Origin: Zygnema cylindricum
Lineage: Eukaryota; Streptophyta; Zygnematophyceae; Zygnematales; Zygnemataceae
DNA: 64,000 nt
Direction of reading: 5' to 3'
Assembly (NCBI GenBank): GCA_037447655.1
Contig: JBBHKE010001156.1
Span: forward strand, 138,811-202,810
Each line of letters opens with the position of its first letter. Position 1 is the first letter of the stretch. This document shows positions 44,569 to 57,000 of this stretch, piece after piece. The translations under genes were made by a program, and so were the position numbers. Below the pieces are notes generated by a model that made no database searches, was not told where the DNA came from, and worked only from the letters and a program-made list of their open reading frames with translations.

Positions 44569-47500
44569 TCAAAACCCTAATTTTTCCAAAATCATAGGCA
44601 TACCTTTTGTTGGTCTCAAAGTCACCACTGCTTGCAAGCTGTGTTTGTGCCCGGGAGAAAGTCGCCAGGAAAAGTTTTGCAAAATTTTTGCCATAATTAC
44701 TTTTGCCTCCGTTGCGGCGAACGCCTGTCCTATGCAGTTCCGTGGTCCAGAACTGAACGGAATGAACATCTGGGAATCTTTGCAGGCTTTCGCAGCTCCA
44801 TCTGAACGGAACGGAACGGAACGGAACGGAACGGAACGGGAAAGGGAAAGGGAACGGAAAGAAACAGAATGAGACGAAAGAGACAAGGGTGGTACGGAAC
44901 AAGGTGAAACAGAAGAAGGCAGAAAAAGTTAAAAAGGGATTAAGACAAAACATAAGGAATCGGACAGAGGAGCAGAGCAGAGAAAATGTGCACAAAAAGA
45001 ATCAAAAGTTAAAGGTTGGCATTGTTCAGAAACAGAAATGTTAAATGTGGGATTAACATCGGAGTAAATTCAACCACAAATTGGATAAAGATGAATACAA
45101 AGCTGCCGTACTTTTGTTGCATAATTACAAGTCGATTTTTTTTTTTTTTTTGTGGGTGGTTTCTTACAGGCGAATCGCTCCGGTCGAAACTCATCGGCAT
45201 CTTCTCCCCAAATTTCCTTTTTGCGATGAAGAAGTCCTATGGGAATACCAATTAAGGTCCCCTTGGGAATTCGGTAGGGGCCCAATTGCGTTTCCTGATA
45301 AAAATGAAAAAAAAAAAGAAAGACAATGAAAGGAAAGAATGAATGGAAAGAAATAATGGCAGAAAGAAGGAATGAGATAAGAAGTAACCATCCACCGTAA
45401 ATCAATGCTGACGTCTACTGCCTATAAGAAACTTTTTTTTGTCCGTACAAAAAACTCAAAGGTACAGTTTCAAAAGGAGACGAGAAAAGAAAAAGAAGTC
45501 TCCTAAAAAAGAATAACTGAACATACCCATTTTTCTTACATTTTCAGAAAATTATCCCACAGTAAATAACTTCATATCCCTATTAAATACTTCAACATCG
45601 AAAACAAATGTTTCAAAAAAATTGAACCTCACTTTTTCTACGCCGCGGGAAATTATCGGAGCTGATGGAAAAAGTCGCAGCGTTTCCTGGAGCACAAGGT
45701 GGAGATCTGTGAGAGATGACAGGTGTCCCCACTCCATATCTTGCTGACGTGGACCAATCACCTTGAGAACTTCCTTTCGAACTCGTTCCTGCCATTCGGG
45801 GTGTAGAGCGAGAAGGTACATTGTCCATGTAATTAGTTGGGCCGTGGTTTCATGCCCTGTGGAACAGCATGGAGACTCAGTTTCAGTTTTCGTCAACAGA
45901 AACTTAGAATTTAATAAGAATCGGTTTCAATTTTTGCTAACGGAAAACTGGACAGGATCTCAGGATCTGTTGACAAAAATAGAAACCCCGCATGTAAAAC
46001 AAAATTGCAGACTCGGTTTCCGCTCCTTTTTTTTTTTTTTTTTTGAACAGGGACCTAAAATCTGCATGTTAAACAAAGTCGACGACCCGGATTTTTGTTA
46101 GGACAAAAACTTACAAAATGTGCGGAAAATAGCATTTGTTTAAGCGCAAGAAATAAATATTATTTCAAAAAAACAAGCAAGGGCGAATATTGTTTGTAAG
46201 AGAGAAAGAATGTTAAAACTTTAATTTTCCTTGCAGAATAACGTAAAAGGAAGGAATGGCACTCTTTACCTGCAAAAAGAAGAGTGACCGATTCGTCGAC
46301 AAGTTGATCGTTGGTCATTCCTTTGTTGGTTTCATCGTCAGTTGCCTCCAACATACTGGAAAGAATATCATCTCCACTCTCGCCCTGAAAAATCCAAATT
46401 GCCCAAACAAAAAAAACCCGAAACGAGCAAGAAAGTTAAGGTTGAAAATTTAACTGTCTAGTACTTCAAAATATCGCGAGAAACTTGTGTCGTTTCACAT
46501 CCCAGCAATTGAGCCAGACGATGGACGACAAACAAAAACACCGGTGGTATATATATCACATATATACCTGTCACAAAATATGAATTTTTTTCTTGACGCT
46601 GTTTAGTGATTCAGGCCATAGATCTACAGTTCAAAGAATTCTCACCAAAGTATGCATTTTATATTTTTAGCATACAGGTTTACTTCACATTTTCCTTCGT
46701 ACAATTTGAGATAAATATGTACAATTTGTATGCAGTTTCTGCACTTTATAACTGTTATCAGTCTTTTTTTTTTCTCCGACTTGAAGTTCCTTGCGAAAAC
46801 TACTATACCTTTGCTTTCGCGTCTCTTCTTTTTTGAATGAGTTTGAGACAGAGAGCTCGAACTTTTGTTTCAGATCGAGATATGCTGCGGTTCAGTTCCG
46901 TTGGGAACCACCTGGCAAAATAGAAACCCTTACAACAATTAGAATGGAAATAGAAGGGGGGGCTGTTGAGGTAGGCAATGTCCAACCCTGTTTTGGAATA
47001 TTCAGGAAATCAAGAAAACCGGGCGCATTTTGTTAAATGCATAACTATACTAAACTATGTCCACTGTGCACATTACTATATACGTAAATTAAATGATTAG
47101 TGTAGATGGGAACATAGTATTATGATCCAAGCCAGCTCATGTATACTCCACAATAATGATTTATAGTGTATCTAATTACAGTGATTATATAGTGGCAAGC
47201 ACAATTTGTAACTTACTACTGGAAGGAATGTACAATTTATAGAAACAGCAAAGGTTGTGAGTTTCATCTTACACTAAACAAAGAGTGATTCGCAATATTT
47301 ATGATTTCTGTTATTTCTATGGTGATTTTTTTTAAATCTCGTAAGACATGTTTAAACACAAGCTGGTGTGAAACACATCTGACTTAGAGAATTGTATTAA
47401 ATCTAGTGTGAAGAGCACCTTCTCATACTTCATGGCTTCTTGACATACCATTTCTTTAATCAACATATCAAAACCCAAATTGTACCACAAATATCGAGTT

Positions 47501-49436
47501 AACTCAAATATGACCTCTTTAGTCCTATTGAATACAGAACATTATTGACTTTACATGAGCTTTATTTGAAATAAAAAAAGGAAAGAACACACGCACAAGT
47601 ATCCCGGTATGAACAAAGCACCCGATAAAATCCTCTTAATGACACCATCCAAATACTTTGACACTGATTTTGCAATTTCTTCGGCTTCTTTTGATCCTCC
47701 TTCAATATTAGCTCCAAATGCCGATTGACCAATAATGTCGAGGGCGAGTTCGGATATATCCAAATTCACTTCAATTTCCTTCGTTCCTTTTGCATCATCG
47801 ACTTTTTCCATCCAGCGGGATATCATTTTTTCCGTGCATCCAATCATTACTTTCATCATTTTCTGCAATAACAAGAAGTAACCGTCGAATTTCTGTTAAA
47901 GGATGCTGATGCTTGAAAAATAGAAAATCAAGTCTTCGACGAAGGTGCGCAAAAGTTGTAAGAAAGGGCACATGGTAACTTCAGGAATTTCACAACAAAT
48001 GGGAATGACAAAGTCAAGAAATGAGAATCACTCACGTAAGTACAAATTGGATATATGCCTTTGTACCTTAATTTCATGTGGTCCGAAAGAAGGATTCAAC
48101 ATTCGACGTTGACGATGCCAAAACGAACCGTTTGAGTTAACAATTCCATTTCCAAGAAGAGCCAAAGAACGTTTTTGCTGACTATGTTTTGGAAAAGTAT
48201 CTGATTTTCCAGAAAGGACCTGTTTGAAGAAACCGATCATGATATCAATGATAAAAACTAAAGTTTTGAGATCTAATCACGCTCGGTTCAACTTGTCAAC
48301 GGGAATCTATAAAATTAAGCTTGAAGTTACAGAAATCCGAATAATATGGATATAAATTGATGTATAAATCGGTCAACATCTTTAATTCATCCAAATCTTG
48401 AAAAAATGAAATACATTGAATCTAAACATATAAGTACAACCACATGGAAAAAAAAAGGAGCGGAAATCACCTCTCGAACGAGAGCAGGATCGCCAACATG
48501 CAACCGCGCGAGAGGCCCAAGACACATTCCGATTACAGAACCATATTCTTTTTCCCACTCTCGGAAAACATAAACAAACTTGGCATCATCTACACCAGGC
48601 TCCGTTTCTGAATTTGACAATCGCGCACTTCTTTGAAACTCTGAGAGTTGTCCAAAATAAGGCCTTCAAAACAGTGAAACACAGAATTACAAAAAAGGTA
48701 TAATCGTAAATCCTTGTGAAAAAAATGAATAAATCCACAAAATGGACAATTCTACCTTCAATTTTCCTATGATGTAACCTTGACAGCAAAATTTAAGCAG
48801 GAGACTACACAAAGAACGCCACTTTTTTATTAGTGAAACGATATAATCCCCAGTGCTTTAACTTTTGAGAACTGAAAACTGAATCCTAGATAATAGACAA
48901 CGAATACTTCAACACTATAGATTGTACATGTGCATGAGTTACTGAATTAGCATTCCACATTGGACATTACGCATTGTACATTGAACATTGAACATTGGAC
49001 ATTGGACATTAGAAATTAGACATTAAACATTATACATTGAACATTGAATATTGAACATTGGACATTGAACATTGGACATTGAACATTAAACATTGGACAT
49101 TGGACATTAAACATTGGACATTGGGCATGGAAGCTACAAGGTGGACATGGAACATTAATTTCGTTTATATTAAAACGTCCCATGCTGATGATAAAGTTCA
49201 GACAACAAAAAAACATTAAAAAAAAATGATAATAATAAAATAAAAATATTAAAAAAAAACTTCTTTTGAAAACTTACCGGAATGGCATTGTTGGGATTCC
49301 TTGACGCCGGAGGTCTAGAAGTATTCTATATGGTATCCAAATAATAAAATATCCCACATATAAAATTCCAGCCAATGGTAGAGCTAGGAGAAGCCATGGA
49401 GATAGCGAAAACATAGCTCCAATCATTGTGGTCATG
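44569..49436 (-). CDS. Cytochrome P450, 9 exons, CYP72-clan-like
   Basis: Exons from the 5' end: about 49436-49279, 48663-48471, 48219-48067, 47862-47597, 46911-46809, 46384-46270, 45856-45633, 45294-45168, 44801-44569. Phases match and give about 523 residues. A heme mono-oxygenase, probably ER-anchored: the N-terminus has one hydrophobic helix (about residues 10-32), then a plant-like [21 protein letters not shown]. Also seen: C-helix Trp151 ([12 protein letters not shown]), I-helix AGHETT (329-334), ExxR (ETLR, 387-390), FRPERF (440-445) and heme loop [10 protein letters not shown] with Cys469. All key residues are intact. Introns are GT-AG; the exon 2 donor GTGATT is weak. The linker pattern [10 protein letters not shown] fits CYP72/CYP709-type enzymes, but [10 protein letters not shown] is common in CYP4-like proteins. 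The substrate is unknown. Confidence 0.9.
44803..44848. repeat. (GGAAC)n at the last P450 intron acceptor
   Basis: Seven or so units of GGAAC (TTCCG on the gene strand) abut the acceptor of the last exon, so the microsatellite serves as its polypyrimidine tract. Confidence 0.85.
48955..49150. repeat. ACATTGA/ACATTGG minisatellite in P450 intron 1
   Basis: About 20 irregular copies of a 7-10-base unit (ACATTGAACATTGGACATT). Low-complexity open frames on the minus strand here are not exons. Confidence 0.88.
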
Positions 49437-50459
49437 AATGTTAAAAAATGACAACTTTAAATTTTAAACAAAAGAAATTTATATTTTCAAATCAACAAAT
49501 GGACAATTCGTTTTCTTCTACTTCACAATAAGGGGAGGCGGCAAGCAGGCTTTATAGGTGAGCAAGTTTTTTTTTTCATATTTTTAGTGTGACGTAACGG
49601 TACTGTAGTGGAATACGGTACAGTACTATGTGATTCTGTATGTGAGGCCATGTGAAAACGACAAAGCAAAAGAGGGAAAAGTCAAATGACAGATGCCACG
49701 CGTAAGGAAACGTAAATTGCTTTCTTGAGAAACACGGGGAAACCAAAAAAAAACATTCTGAAGCTGCCCGATGTTAAATCGAACGACTGGAAAGCGTCGA
49801 CAGATTGACTTACGATTTTTTTTTTTCTTTTGTTAATTCAAATTGGAATATTTCGTCCGCACAGAAAATTTTATACAAATCCTCCGCATGAGTAACCAAT
49901 AAAAGTTGGGGAGAAAGTACAGTACCAGGATTGTACTATAGTGGCGCTCCGTCCAGCTGTTTCAAAAGTTACCAGTACGGCAGTCCAGTACAGTACAGCA
50001 TGACTCACTATAACAGGACAAAACATTTTGGACGCGAGCTTCTGCGAAGTTGATGAAGACAATCTTTTTTGGATTGGATGACGTCACAGCAACATGGAGA
50101 GGAAAGTCGGCAGAAACTGCGCACAAATCTACTTCCCTTTAAATAGTTTTGATAAAATGTGTACGGTTAAATTATTATCTTGAAATAGAAAAGAATTTTC
50201 AAGCCGTACGCCGATATTTAGTGCTTTTATAAACTTTTACATCGCTGGTTGGTTTTTCGTTCCGAATTATTACGTCACTGGCCGTTCTGTCTTTCGACTA
50301 TTTGCCGTTTTTGTCCGTTTCTCATTTCAATTTAGTTCGGCTACTTGCTGTTTGTCATTCGCTACAAAAATTTGTCGGCCGACAATTTGCTGTTTGTCAT
50401 TCGGCAAGTTTTGTCGTTTTAAATCATTTGTTGACTAATGTCGTATGCTTGGTTTTTTT
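49437..50459. other. P450 upstream region
   Basis: No gene. It should hold the P450 promoter: a TATA-like element at 49551-49556 and two clusters of GTAC palindromes (49600-49626 and 49917-49996). A short inverted match, TTTGTCGGCCGACAA, lies near 50371. Confidence 0.5.
49551..49556 (-). promoter_or_regulatory. Candidate P450 TATA box
   Basis: Reads TATAAA (context CCTATAAAGCC) on the minus strand, about 115 bp before the P450 ATG. Confidence 0.45.
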
Positions 50460-50763
50460 CATAGTTCAAAAGTAGGTGAAAGTAGGCCCATACAATATGC
50501 CTATTGTATGCAAAACATACAATATGACCTTAAGACCCATATTGTATTCGGACCTATTTGGACCAATTAAAATTCGGACAAAAAATTGGACCAATTAAAA
50601 CATTCGGACCAAACATTTTTATTTACACCGTCAGATTTGGGCGATCGGACGGTCGCTGATCAAAGTAGTGATCTAAGAAGATCACATGAAAAGCCCATAA
50701 GACAACTTACGATAAAGGCGCCGACCAAAGGCCTACCATAAAAACGCCTACTTTTGAACTATG
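50460..50763. mobile_element. hAT-like MITE
   Basis: TIRs CATAGTTCAAAAGTAGG and CCTACTTTTGAACTATG bound 304 bp. Both sides carry GTTTTTTT (50452-50459 and 50764-50771), the 8-bp TSD length of hAT transposons. Non-coding. Confidence 0.78.
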
Positions 50764-50815
50764 GTTTTTTTATATTTCTTCAATCGTGCGACGATGCGCG
50801 CGACGTCGTGAAGCT

Positions 50816-51872
50816 TAAATTCTCTGTGACCTCCATTGGTGCACAAAATATATAGCTTACTAGAAGCTTCTAGGATAATTTTGAGTGCCCCTCTTGTCCC
50901 TAGAACAGTTGCCACCTTGGCGGGCAATAACTCTGACTGCCTCCACCCATGTGAAGGCTGGTCTCCCTTGAGCCCAAATCAAAAGGAATCAATCAAAACG
51001 CCCAACCAGGCGATTAAATATCAACGGGCAAAGATGCCAATATTTATACAAGCTCTCTCAAAGAGAGGCGACTATCTATCAAAAACTCCAAGTCATAAAA
51101 CCCCTCTCTAAACCCCTTAGTACTGGAGTACGCAGCCAATCAGAAGACTGTACAGTACAGGAAGGTACTCTGACCGATGTACTTCCTGTACGACCACTGT
51201 ACGACATGGCCATGGAGGAGACGCCTGCTAATCCTGGAGACAGCCATGGAGGAGACGTCTGTCAATCTCGGACTTGTTTCTGTGTTTTCTACGAATCTTA
51301 GTAACCTCTGGCATGATGCCACGTGGCGTTCGGTGACGTGACGACCGCAAACAGTCAAGGCGACCATTTTGGGATAGCGGCGTGAATGTGATCCGTCCGA
51401 TGCTAACCGGCTTTTAATTCCAGCCGTCGAAACACATGTGCGGTATTTGATTCGTGCGGTGCCGTAAACCGTTTTATACTTTAAACTGTATCTATGTTCT
51501 ACAATCCGTTTATCTAGTTAAATGAAGTTCCCTACGTATCCATGTTCAAAAAATTATCACACCCTATATATCTTAGCATAGTTTCTAGACTATAGGACAA
51601 CGATAACGGCTACTTTGAAGGACGGTAGGTACCAAGATCAAATCTTGGGTCCGTGAAACCTTATCGGTAAAACTACCAACTTCTCCTTCCTGTCTCCTTC
51701 GGATAACGTAGACAACCATGGCTCTACCTCCCTCTCCAGTCTTTAGTGACTGCGGCAAGTGTGGGGACTTGAGAGAGGAGTTAAGAGGCAGATTGTCTGT
51801 GTTTCTTTTCTGCCTTTTATTTTGCTCTAATCAGACCTAGAAAATACTTTATAAAAACCTCAGATTTCAACA
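50816..51872 (-). repeat. Solo LTR, Copia-A family
   Basis: On the minus strand it starts TGTTGAAATCTGAGG (51872) and ends with the conserved ATGGAGGTCACAGAG near 50820. Interior features match Copia-A LTRs, including the tRNA-like module. The 3' terminal few bases are diverged and no clear TSD is seen. Confidence 0.8.
51587..51656 (+). other. tRNA-like module in solo LTR
   Basis: GATAACGGCTAC is followed by a perfect hairpin CCAAGA-TCAAA-TCTTGG. The stem bases differ from the other copies yet remain paired. Confidence 0.55.
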
Positions 51873-52335
51873 TGTGACACATCACGCTACCTTGTGACGT
51901 CATCAATACATAGATTTTCCCCCATGGCTTCCCGATTTTTTTTTTATTATTATTATCGATATGTCATCAAACTCAAACCAAAAATATTTAAAAAATGAAA
52001 AAATACATATCTTTCATTTGATAATTATTGTTGCATTTCATTTAAATAAGAGAGAAAGATGAGCTTTCGAGTGAGAAAGAGGGGGGGAGACGAGGGCGAC
52101 GTAAACTTTTGCAAAGTACCCATGAATGAAAGTGGAGGTTCGAGACCCCAACAATTTTTCTTACGTACATTCTTGTCATTTTCGTGGGTACATGCACGTG
52201 ACAAGCAGGTAAAAAAATAGCTTGTACTCTCCCTCACTCAAAAATATTCGAAGGCGTTTCACGCGTGCAATAGCGTTTTGATGTTCGTCAATAGGGTATT
52301 ATTTTAATTAAAATCAGGTCGTGATTTGATTCCAG
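51873..52335. other. Non-coding spacer
   Basis: No feature recognised. Confidence 0.35.
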
Positions 52336-52835
52336 TGTGTAAAAGGGACAAAGTGATCCACACCACACCACAATGCACAGCGGAAAGACTCCAAAAATCC
52401 CCTCGTAGCAACAGCAAAAGCACACAACACTCACAGATAAAGGTTGAGCTTTATTAATCGAGAAGATTACAAGTTGAAATCTCGCTGCGAAGGTCTACTC
52501 AAAAGAGTTCCCCAATGACTAGGTCTACTTGATTATTTAAACTCACCAGCTGCTAGTCAACCTACACTACACTTATGTACACGTGGACATTCACGGTCAA
52601 CCGAGATCTATTTACAATATCTTCTAGAACTATACAGTTTAATCTAAATTCTGCGGCGTTGGTATACTGCTACGCTGCATTGCTACGCTGCGCTAATAAG
52701 TCGCTGCCCTATTCCGCTAAGTTGCTACGCGGCTATGTTTTGCTGGTCTGGCATCGCAGCTGCGTTGTTCTGGAACCGCAACTATCGCAGCGTGGTTTCT
52801 AACCACTAAGTACTCCACTCTGTAACCCTGTAACA
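52336..52835 (-). repeat. Gypsy-like 3' LTR
   Basis: On the minus strand it begins TGTTACAGGGTTACAG after a polypurine tract (AGTGGGAGGCAC, 52836-52847). It contains AATAAAGCTCAACC, a likely poly(A) signal, and ends near 52336. About 500 bp. The left boundary is approximate. Confidence 0.65.
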
Positions 52836-53316
52836 GTGCCTCCCACTAGGATTCAGCATCCCGCTGAACATTACTTACTCAAGGAAATTGGAGTTCGTAC
52901 ATCTCCTGTCGATACTCCTTTAACTCCTCCCGCAGGGTGTCCACTTGGTTTTGGAGGTGTTCGCGGCGATGTGGCGATCAGCAGCTGCCAAGCGTCTCTG
53001 GATGATCCGATCCGGAAGTTGGTCCTCTCCCTCTTTCGGTACTGCTGCAGCCACTTCCAGTTGTGGCGGGGCGGCCTCATGTGCACGTGCTTCAGGTGTC
53101 GGACTTTGGGGAGCTTCAGTCTCTTCGACCGGTTCCGCTTCATCTTTTTTTCGGTGGTGGAGAGGACGACGACGCCATGGACACCGTGGAGTTCGACAGT
53201 TTGGGTAATTCGACGAGCGAGGGTAAACTAACTACGCGGAGCAAGCTACTCTCCAAACTGCTTTGGCAAGGTTGGTCGAGAAAGCTGGTGGCAGCTTTAG
53301 CTAAGAGGGTTAAGGG
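52836..53316 (-). pseudogene. C-terminal fragment of a retroelement polyprotein
   Basis: Upstream of the purine tract, the minus strand reads as an acidic Pro/Ala-rich tail (EETEAPQSPTPEARAHEAAPP) in one frame and a coiled-coil-like HLQNQVDTLREELKEYRQEM in another, each ending before the LTR. GC content is higher than in surroundings. It is cut off at 53316 by Copia-D. I cannot tell gag from pol. Confidence 0.45.
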
Positions 53317-54145
53317 TGTTGATTTTGGAAAGCCTTAAGTCTCAGTAAATTAGTGTGACGATAGGAAGACAATTCTACAAGGACACGCGTCGTCACTTAA
53401 AGCTCATTACAGGTTTTGGAAAGGCACTTACATCCACATAAACATGCCACACATCAGGTGGGACAACGCAGCTGCGATGCAGCAACGCATCTACGACGCA
53501 ATGAAGACGACGCAACTGCGACACAGACAGTACAATGCAACTGCCATTACTGTTGATATAGTCAGTACGGACAACGCAATCGCGGATATCATATTGCGAT
53601 TCAGTACTGTACAAAGCAACTGTGATGGATATGAATCTAGTCAATGGACAAAATTTATTGGATGATCACGTTTGACTTAGCCGCCAAATGTATTATACGA
53701 TTACTTAGGATAGATTTTGAGCAGTGTTGATTAGCTTAGTGATAGCTCAGCGGTAGCTTGACAGATTAGTGTTAGCTTGGTTTTTTGATGTACCTCTGAG
53801 ATACACTTGTATCGTCGGTGCAACACAGGTATAAGAATTAAGACGTAGAACATTTTATGTATCTAGACTTCCAAGTAGTAAAACTGCAAACAATTTTTGG
53901 GAAACTTCTGAGTGTTATATCTTGAGAGTTGTTGGTTCAATTGTGCTGAAAGTTTAGGAGTTGTCACTGTTTATGCTGCTCTATATTTTGATATAGCTTT
54001 GTGAAGTTTGGATCCTTGTATAAGATTTGGTGAGCACTTGAAAATAGCTATTTGGAAGGATTTTTGATAGCTGCTGAGAGTGTATCACGTCTACTTCTAC
54101 TACTACTGCTGCTCTTCCACCTGCATTGGAGGTTGTAGAACAACA
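53317..54145 (+). repeat. Copia-D 5' LTR
   Basis: 829 bp, TGTTGATTTTGG to GAACAACA. The gag start codon found in the 3' LTR (ATG at 58038) is ACG here (54087), one more disabling change. Confidence 0.8.
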
Positions 54146-54975
54146 GGTTATGGGCCTGTCATCAAGAATTCCTATCTTTTTAGGGGAAAAATATGTTTAT
54201 TGGGCAGATATGGTGGAGACTCACTTTGAGAATGTTAATCTTCTGGATATATTTGATGGTTCGCTGGATGAATGTGATCCGTCCTAGTTAAAGAAAAATA
54301 CTCAGGCTCGTTCTATTCTGAAATTCTGTATATCTGAGGACTTAGCTATGTGTCGGATAAAAATGAAAAAAAACACTTGATATTTGGACATCTCTTAAAA
54401 ATGATTATGAAAAAGCTAATGTCTAAGAAGAGCTTCTCGTGGCTGGAAATATTTGGGACTATAAGTTCACTGGCGGTAACATGGATGAATATGCTAACAA
54501 ATTTGCATCCTTGTAGATACACATGCTTGTGTTGGTGGCGTGTTTCCTCAATTTCAAAAAGTAGCATTGCTAATGCGGGGTCTCCCTCGTAGTATGAATG
54601 GAGCGTTTGATATGCTCAAAAATAAAGACAAGGCTAGCTGGACTTTACAGTTAGCAATTCATATTTTACTAGAAGAGGAAGCTACATCTTATATTCTCAA
54701 TGTTGAGCAAGTAGAGGCGTTCAATTCAGACTTTGAGAGGAAATGACAGTTAAATGAGCAAAGAAATCAGTTTAATTCACAAAATCAGTTCAGACAGTTT
54801 AATCAAGGTGGAAATAGACAATCCAACACTGCATGTTTTTATTGTATTGAGAGAGGTCATGGATATAAGTTCTGTCCTAATCTTGAAAAGGTTAACGAAA
54901 CAGGTTTATATAGGCCGGGATGGCAACAAAATCAATTTTACAAAAGCTTCACGAGGCCTACACCTTGTGGAAATG
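54087..54975 (+). pseudogene. Copia-D gag
   Basis: The frame runs from the mutated LTR start through VVEQQ, the PBS-encoded VMG, then RIPIFLGEKYVYWADMVETHFE, a copia capsid N-terminus, and stops after SLDECDPS. Further blocks in other frames (GGVFPQFQKVALLMRGLP, LQLAIHILLEEEATSY) and a zinc knuckle CFYCIERGHGYKFCP near 54830 complete a Gag of UBN2 type. Several frameshifts. It ends where the foreign LTR begins. Confidence 0.75.
54146..54156 (+). other. Copia-D primer binding site
   Basis: GGTTATGGGCC directly follows the LTR and matches the initiator tRNA-Met anticodon-loop complement. Confidence 0.75.
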
Positions 54976-56071
54976 TGAAACTCTGAGACCTCCATTGGCC
55001 CTCAGAGTATGCAAATCCAAAAGAAGCTAATCTAGATAGTGCCGACTCCAAGTTAATATAAACCCAAGTGACTGACCCCTTGACAATCAAAACCCCAATA
55101 TAGATTCACCCTTGTGAAATAACACTTTCTGTGTGCTCAGTTCCACCACAGAATGCAAAGTTAGAATATGAGATTTGGACACATTCACCCACTTTGACTT
55201 TCCCTTAGAAATGCAGCCACCCTGGCAGACAAAAACTCTGACCGACTACACCCCTATGTAGCCTGGACTCCCTTGAGTCCACGGCAAAATGAATCACTGA
55301 AAATGGTCAAGTAAATTGATAGTTATGGCTGGCCAAAGTTTGCCATTTATACAAGGTTCTCTCTGGGAGAGGCAGCTACTTACCCAAAATTTTCTAAGTC
55401 CTATTCCCTCTCTAAAACTCTATCTACTGAAGTACGGCACCAATCAACTTAGTGTGTCGTAGAGAAAAGTACAGGTGTCGGTGTACTTTCTGTACGGCCA
55501 TTGTACGACATGGCCAAAATGTCGACACGTGTCAAATCAGGATTAGTTCCTGTAATCTCCGAAATTCCCGTAATCCAATGTTATCACGCCACGTGTCATC
55601 TGACGTGGCAAATACCGTAAAACGCCAAAAGTACCTTTTCCGTGATCGCGGCGCCTATCGCGGCCGTCCGATCAAAACCGGCTATAATCCTAGCCGCTGA
55701 AATTCGACGCGCGGTATTTGTTTCGCTATCGAAACAAATGCGCGGTATCCGTTCTGTCCGCGTACCGTACTGCGTACTAAATCAAACTGTATCTATGCTC
55801 TAAGTAGCTGTTCGCCGTTAAACGAATTAATCTACATGTGACAATTTATATATTTAACAAATACAATACATTCTAATATGTATCCTAGGCCTAACGGTTA
55901 GAGCTAACGTCTAACGGAAATTGACGGACGGCAGGTACCAAGATCAATTCCTGGGTCCGTCAATTAACTTTTAGTATATATCTAATCCACCCCATGTCTT
56001 CTCTAGTGAGCATTAGGCAGCCATGGCTCTAGCTCCCTATCAAGCCTTCAGTGACTACAACAAGTGTGGGT
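54976..56071 (-). repeat. Copia-A-family LTR fragment inside Copia-D
   Basis: The 3' end (TGAAACTCTGAGACCTCC on the plus strand) is intact with its ATG GAG GTC TCA; about 110 bp of the 5' end are missing at 56071. It carries a tRNA-like module at 55885-55962. Confidence 0.82.
55885..55962 (+). other. tRNA-like module with strong acceptor-like stem
   Basis: GGCCTAACGGTTAGAGC is followed by TTGACGGAC ... GTCCGTCAA, a perfect 9-bp outer stem around the T-arm-like CCAAGATCAATTCCTGG. This is the best-structured copy. Confidence 0.6.
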
Positions 56072-57000
56072 ACACGGTTCGAGATGAAAGACCTCGGTGA
56101 GGCAAAATATATTTTGGGTATCCAGGTAGAGTGGAACAGAAATAAAGAATTAATAAAATTGACTCAAAAAGAGGCTATTGAAAACATGTTAGATGAATAC
56201 GGAATGCGGGGGGCAAAAGGATGTCTAACTCCAATGGAGTTTCGGCAAAAGTTAGAGGGAGAAGAGACACAACCGGGTGTCATTGTTGGCGAGTAGTTAA
56301 AATCAGGGGAGAATGATCATATGACATTAACACCTTTCAGATAGATAGTGAGAAGGTTAATATATTTCATGAACTGTAGCGGTCATGACATTGATGCAGC
56401 AGTTGGGGTACTGAGCAGAAGTCTAAAGAATCCGAGAAAATCTGATCTTGATGCAACAAAGAGAGTCTTAAGATATTTGGCAAGAACAAAATACCTCAAA
56501 CTCACACTAGACGCGGGAGAAGTAAAACAACAAACGTGGAGTGATGCAAGATATGGCGAAATGCCAAGCCGGAAATCCACCACCGGATTCGTTCTACAAA
56601 TTGGGAACGCGACTTGCTGCTGGAGCAGCAAACTTCAAAAGGTTACAGCACAGTCGACAATAGAGTCATAATATATGGCAACAAGCTCGACCCTCAAAGA
56701 ACTCTTATGGGTAAAATCCATGTTGCAAGAACTAGGATACATGCATGTTAGTCCACAGGTGATCTGGTGTGATAACCACGGTGCCATTGCCATTGACTCT
56801 AACGCAAGACACCACTTCAAGAGTAAGCACATGGATGTAAGATTACACTTTGTAAGAGAAAAAGTGTTCTCTAGAGTGATTAAATTAAGCTACCTGGCAG
56901 ACGCAAGAATGATTGATGATATGTTTACTTATGCTCTTCCTGCTCCCAAGCTGAAGTATTGTAGGGATGCAGTAGGATTGGGTGAACATCTGAGTTGCTG
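56072..57000 (+). pseudogene. Copia-D reverse transcriptase end and RNase H
   Basis: Starts abruptly at RFEMKDLGEAKYILGIQVE, then KLTQKEAIENML, RRLIYFMNCS, TWSDARYGEMPSRKSTTGF, SKLQKVTAQSTIES and, after a TAA, YMATSSTLKELLWVKSML and DNHGAIAIDSNARHHFKSKH. The usual WSDAD motif reads WSDAR. Two stops interrupt it. It is the end of a copia Pol, with no active RT. Confidence 0.8.

Noticed and set aside
48955-49150. Coding exon with CPMFNVQ repeats on the minus strand
   Set aside because: It is a 7-10-bp minisatellite within P450 intron 1; exons 1 and 2 join in phase without it.
52836-53338. Plus-strand ORFs of 87-131 codons
   Set aside because: They oppose a minus-strand retroelement tail with a purine tract and LTR in the right order; the plus frames also run into the Copia-D LTR.
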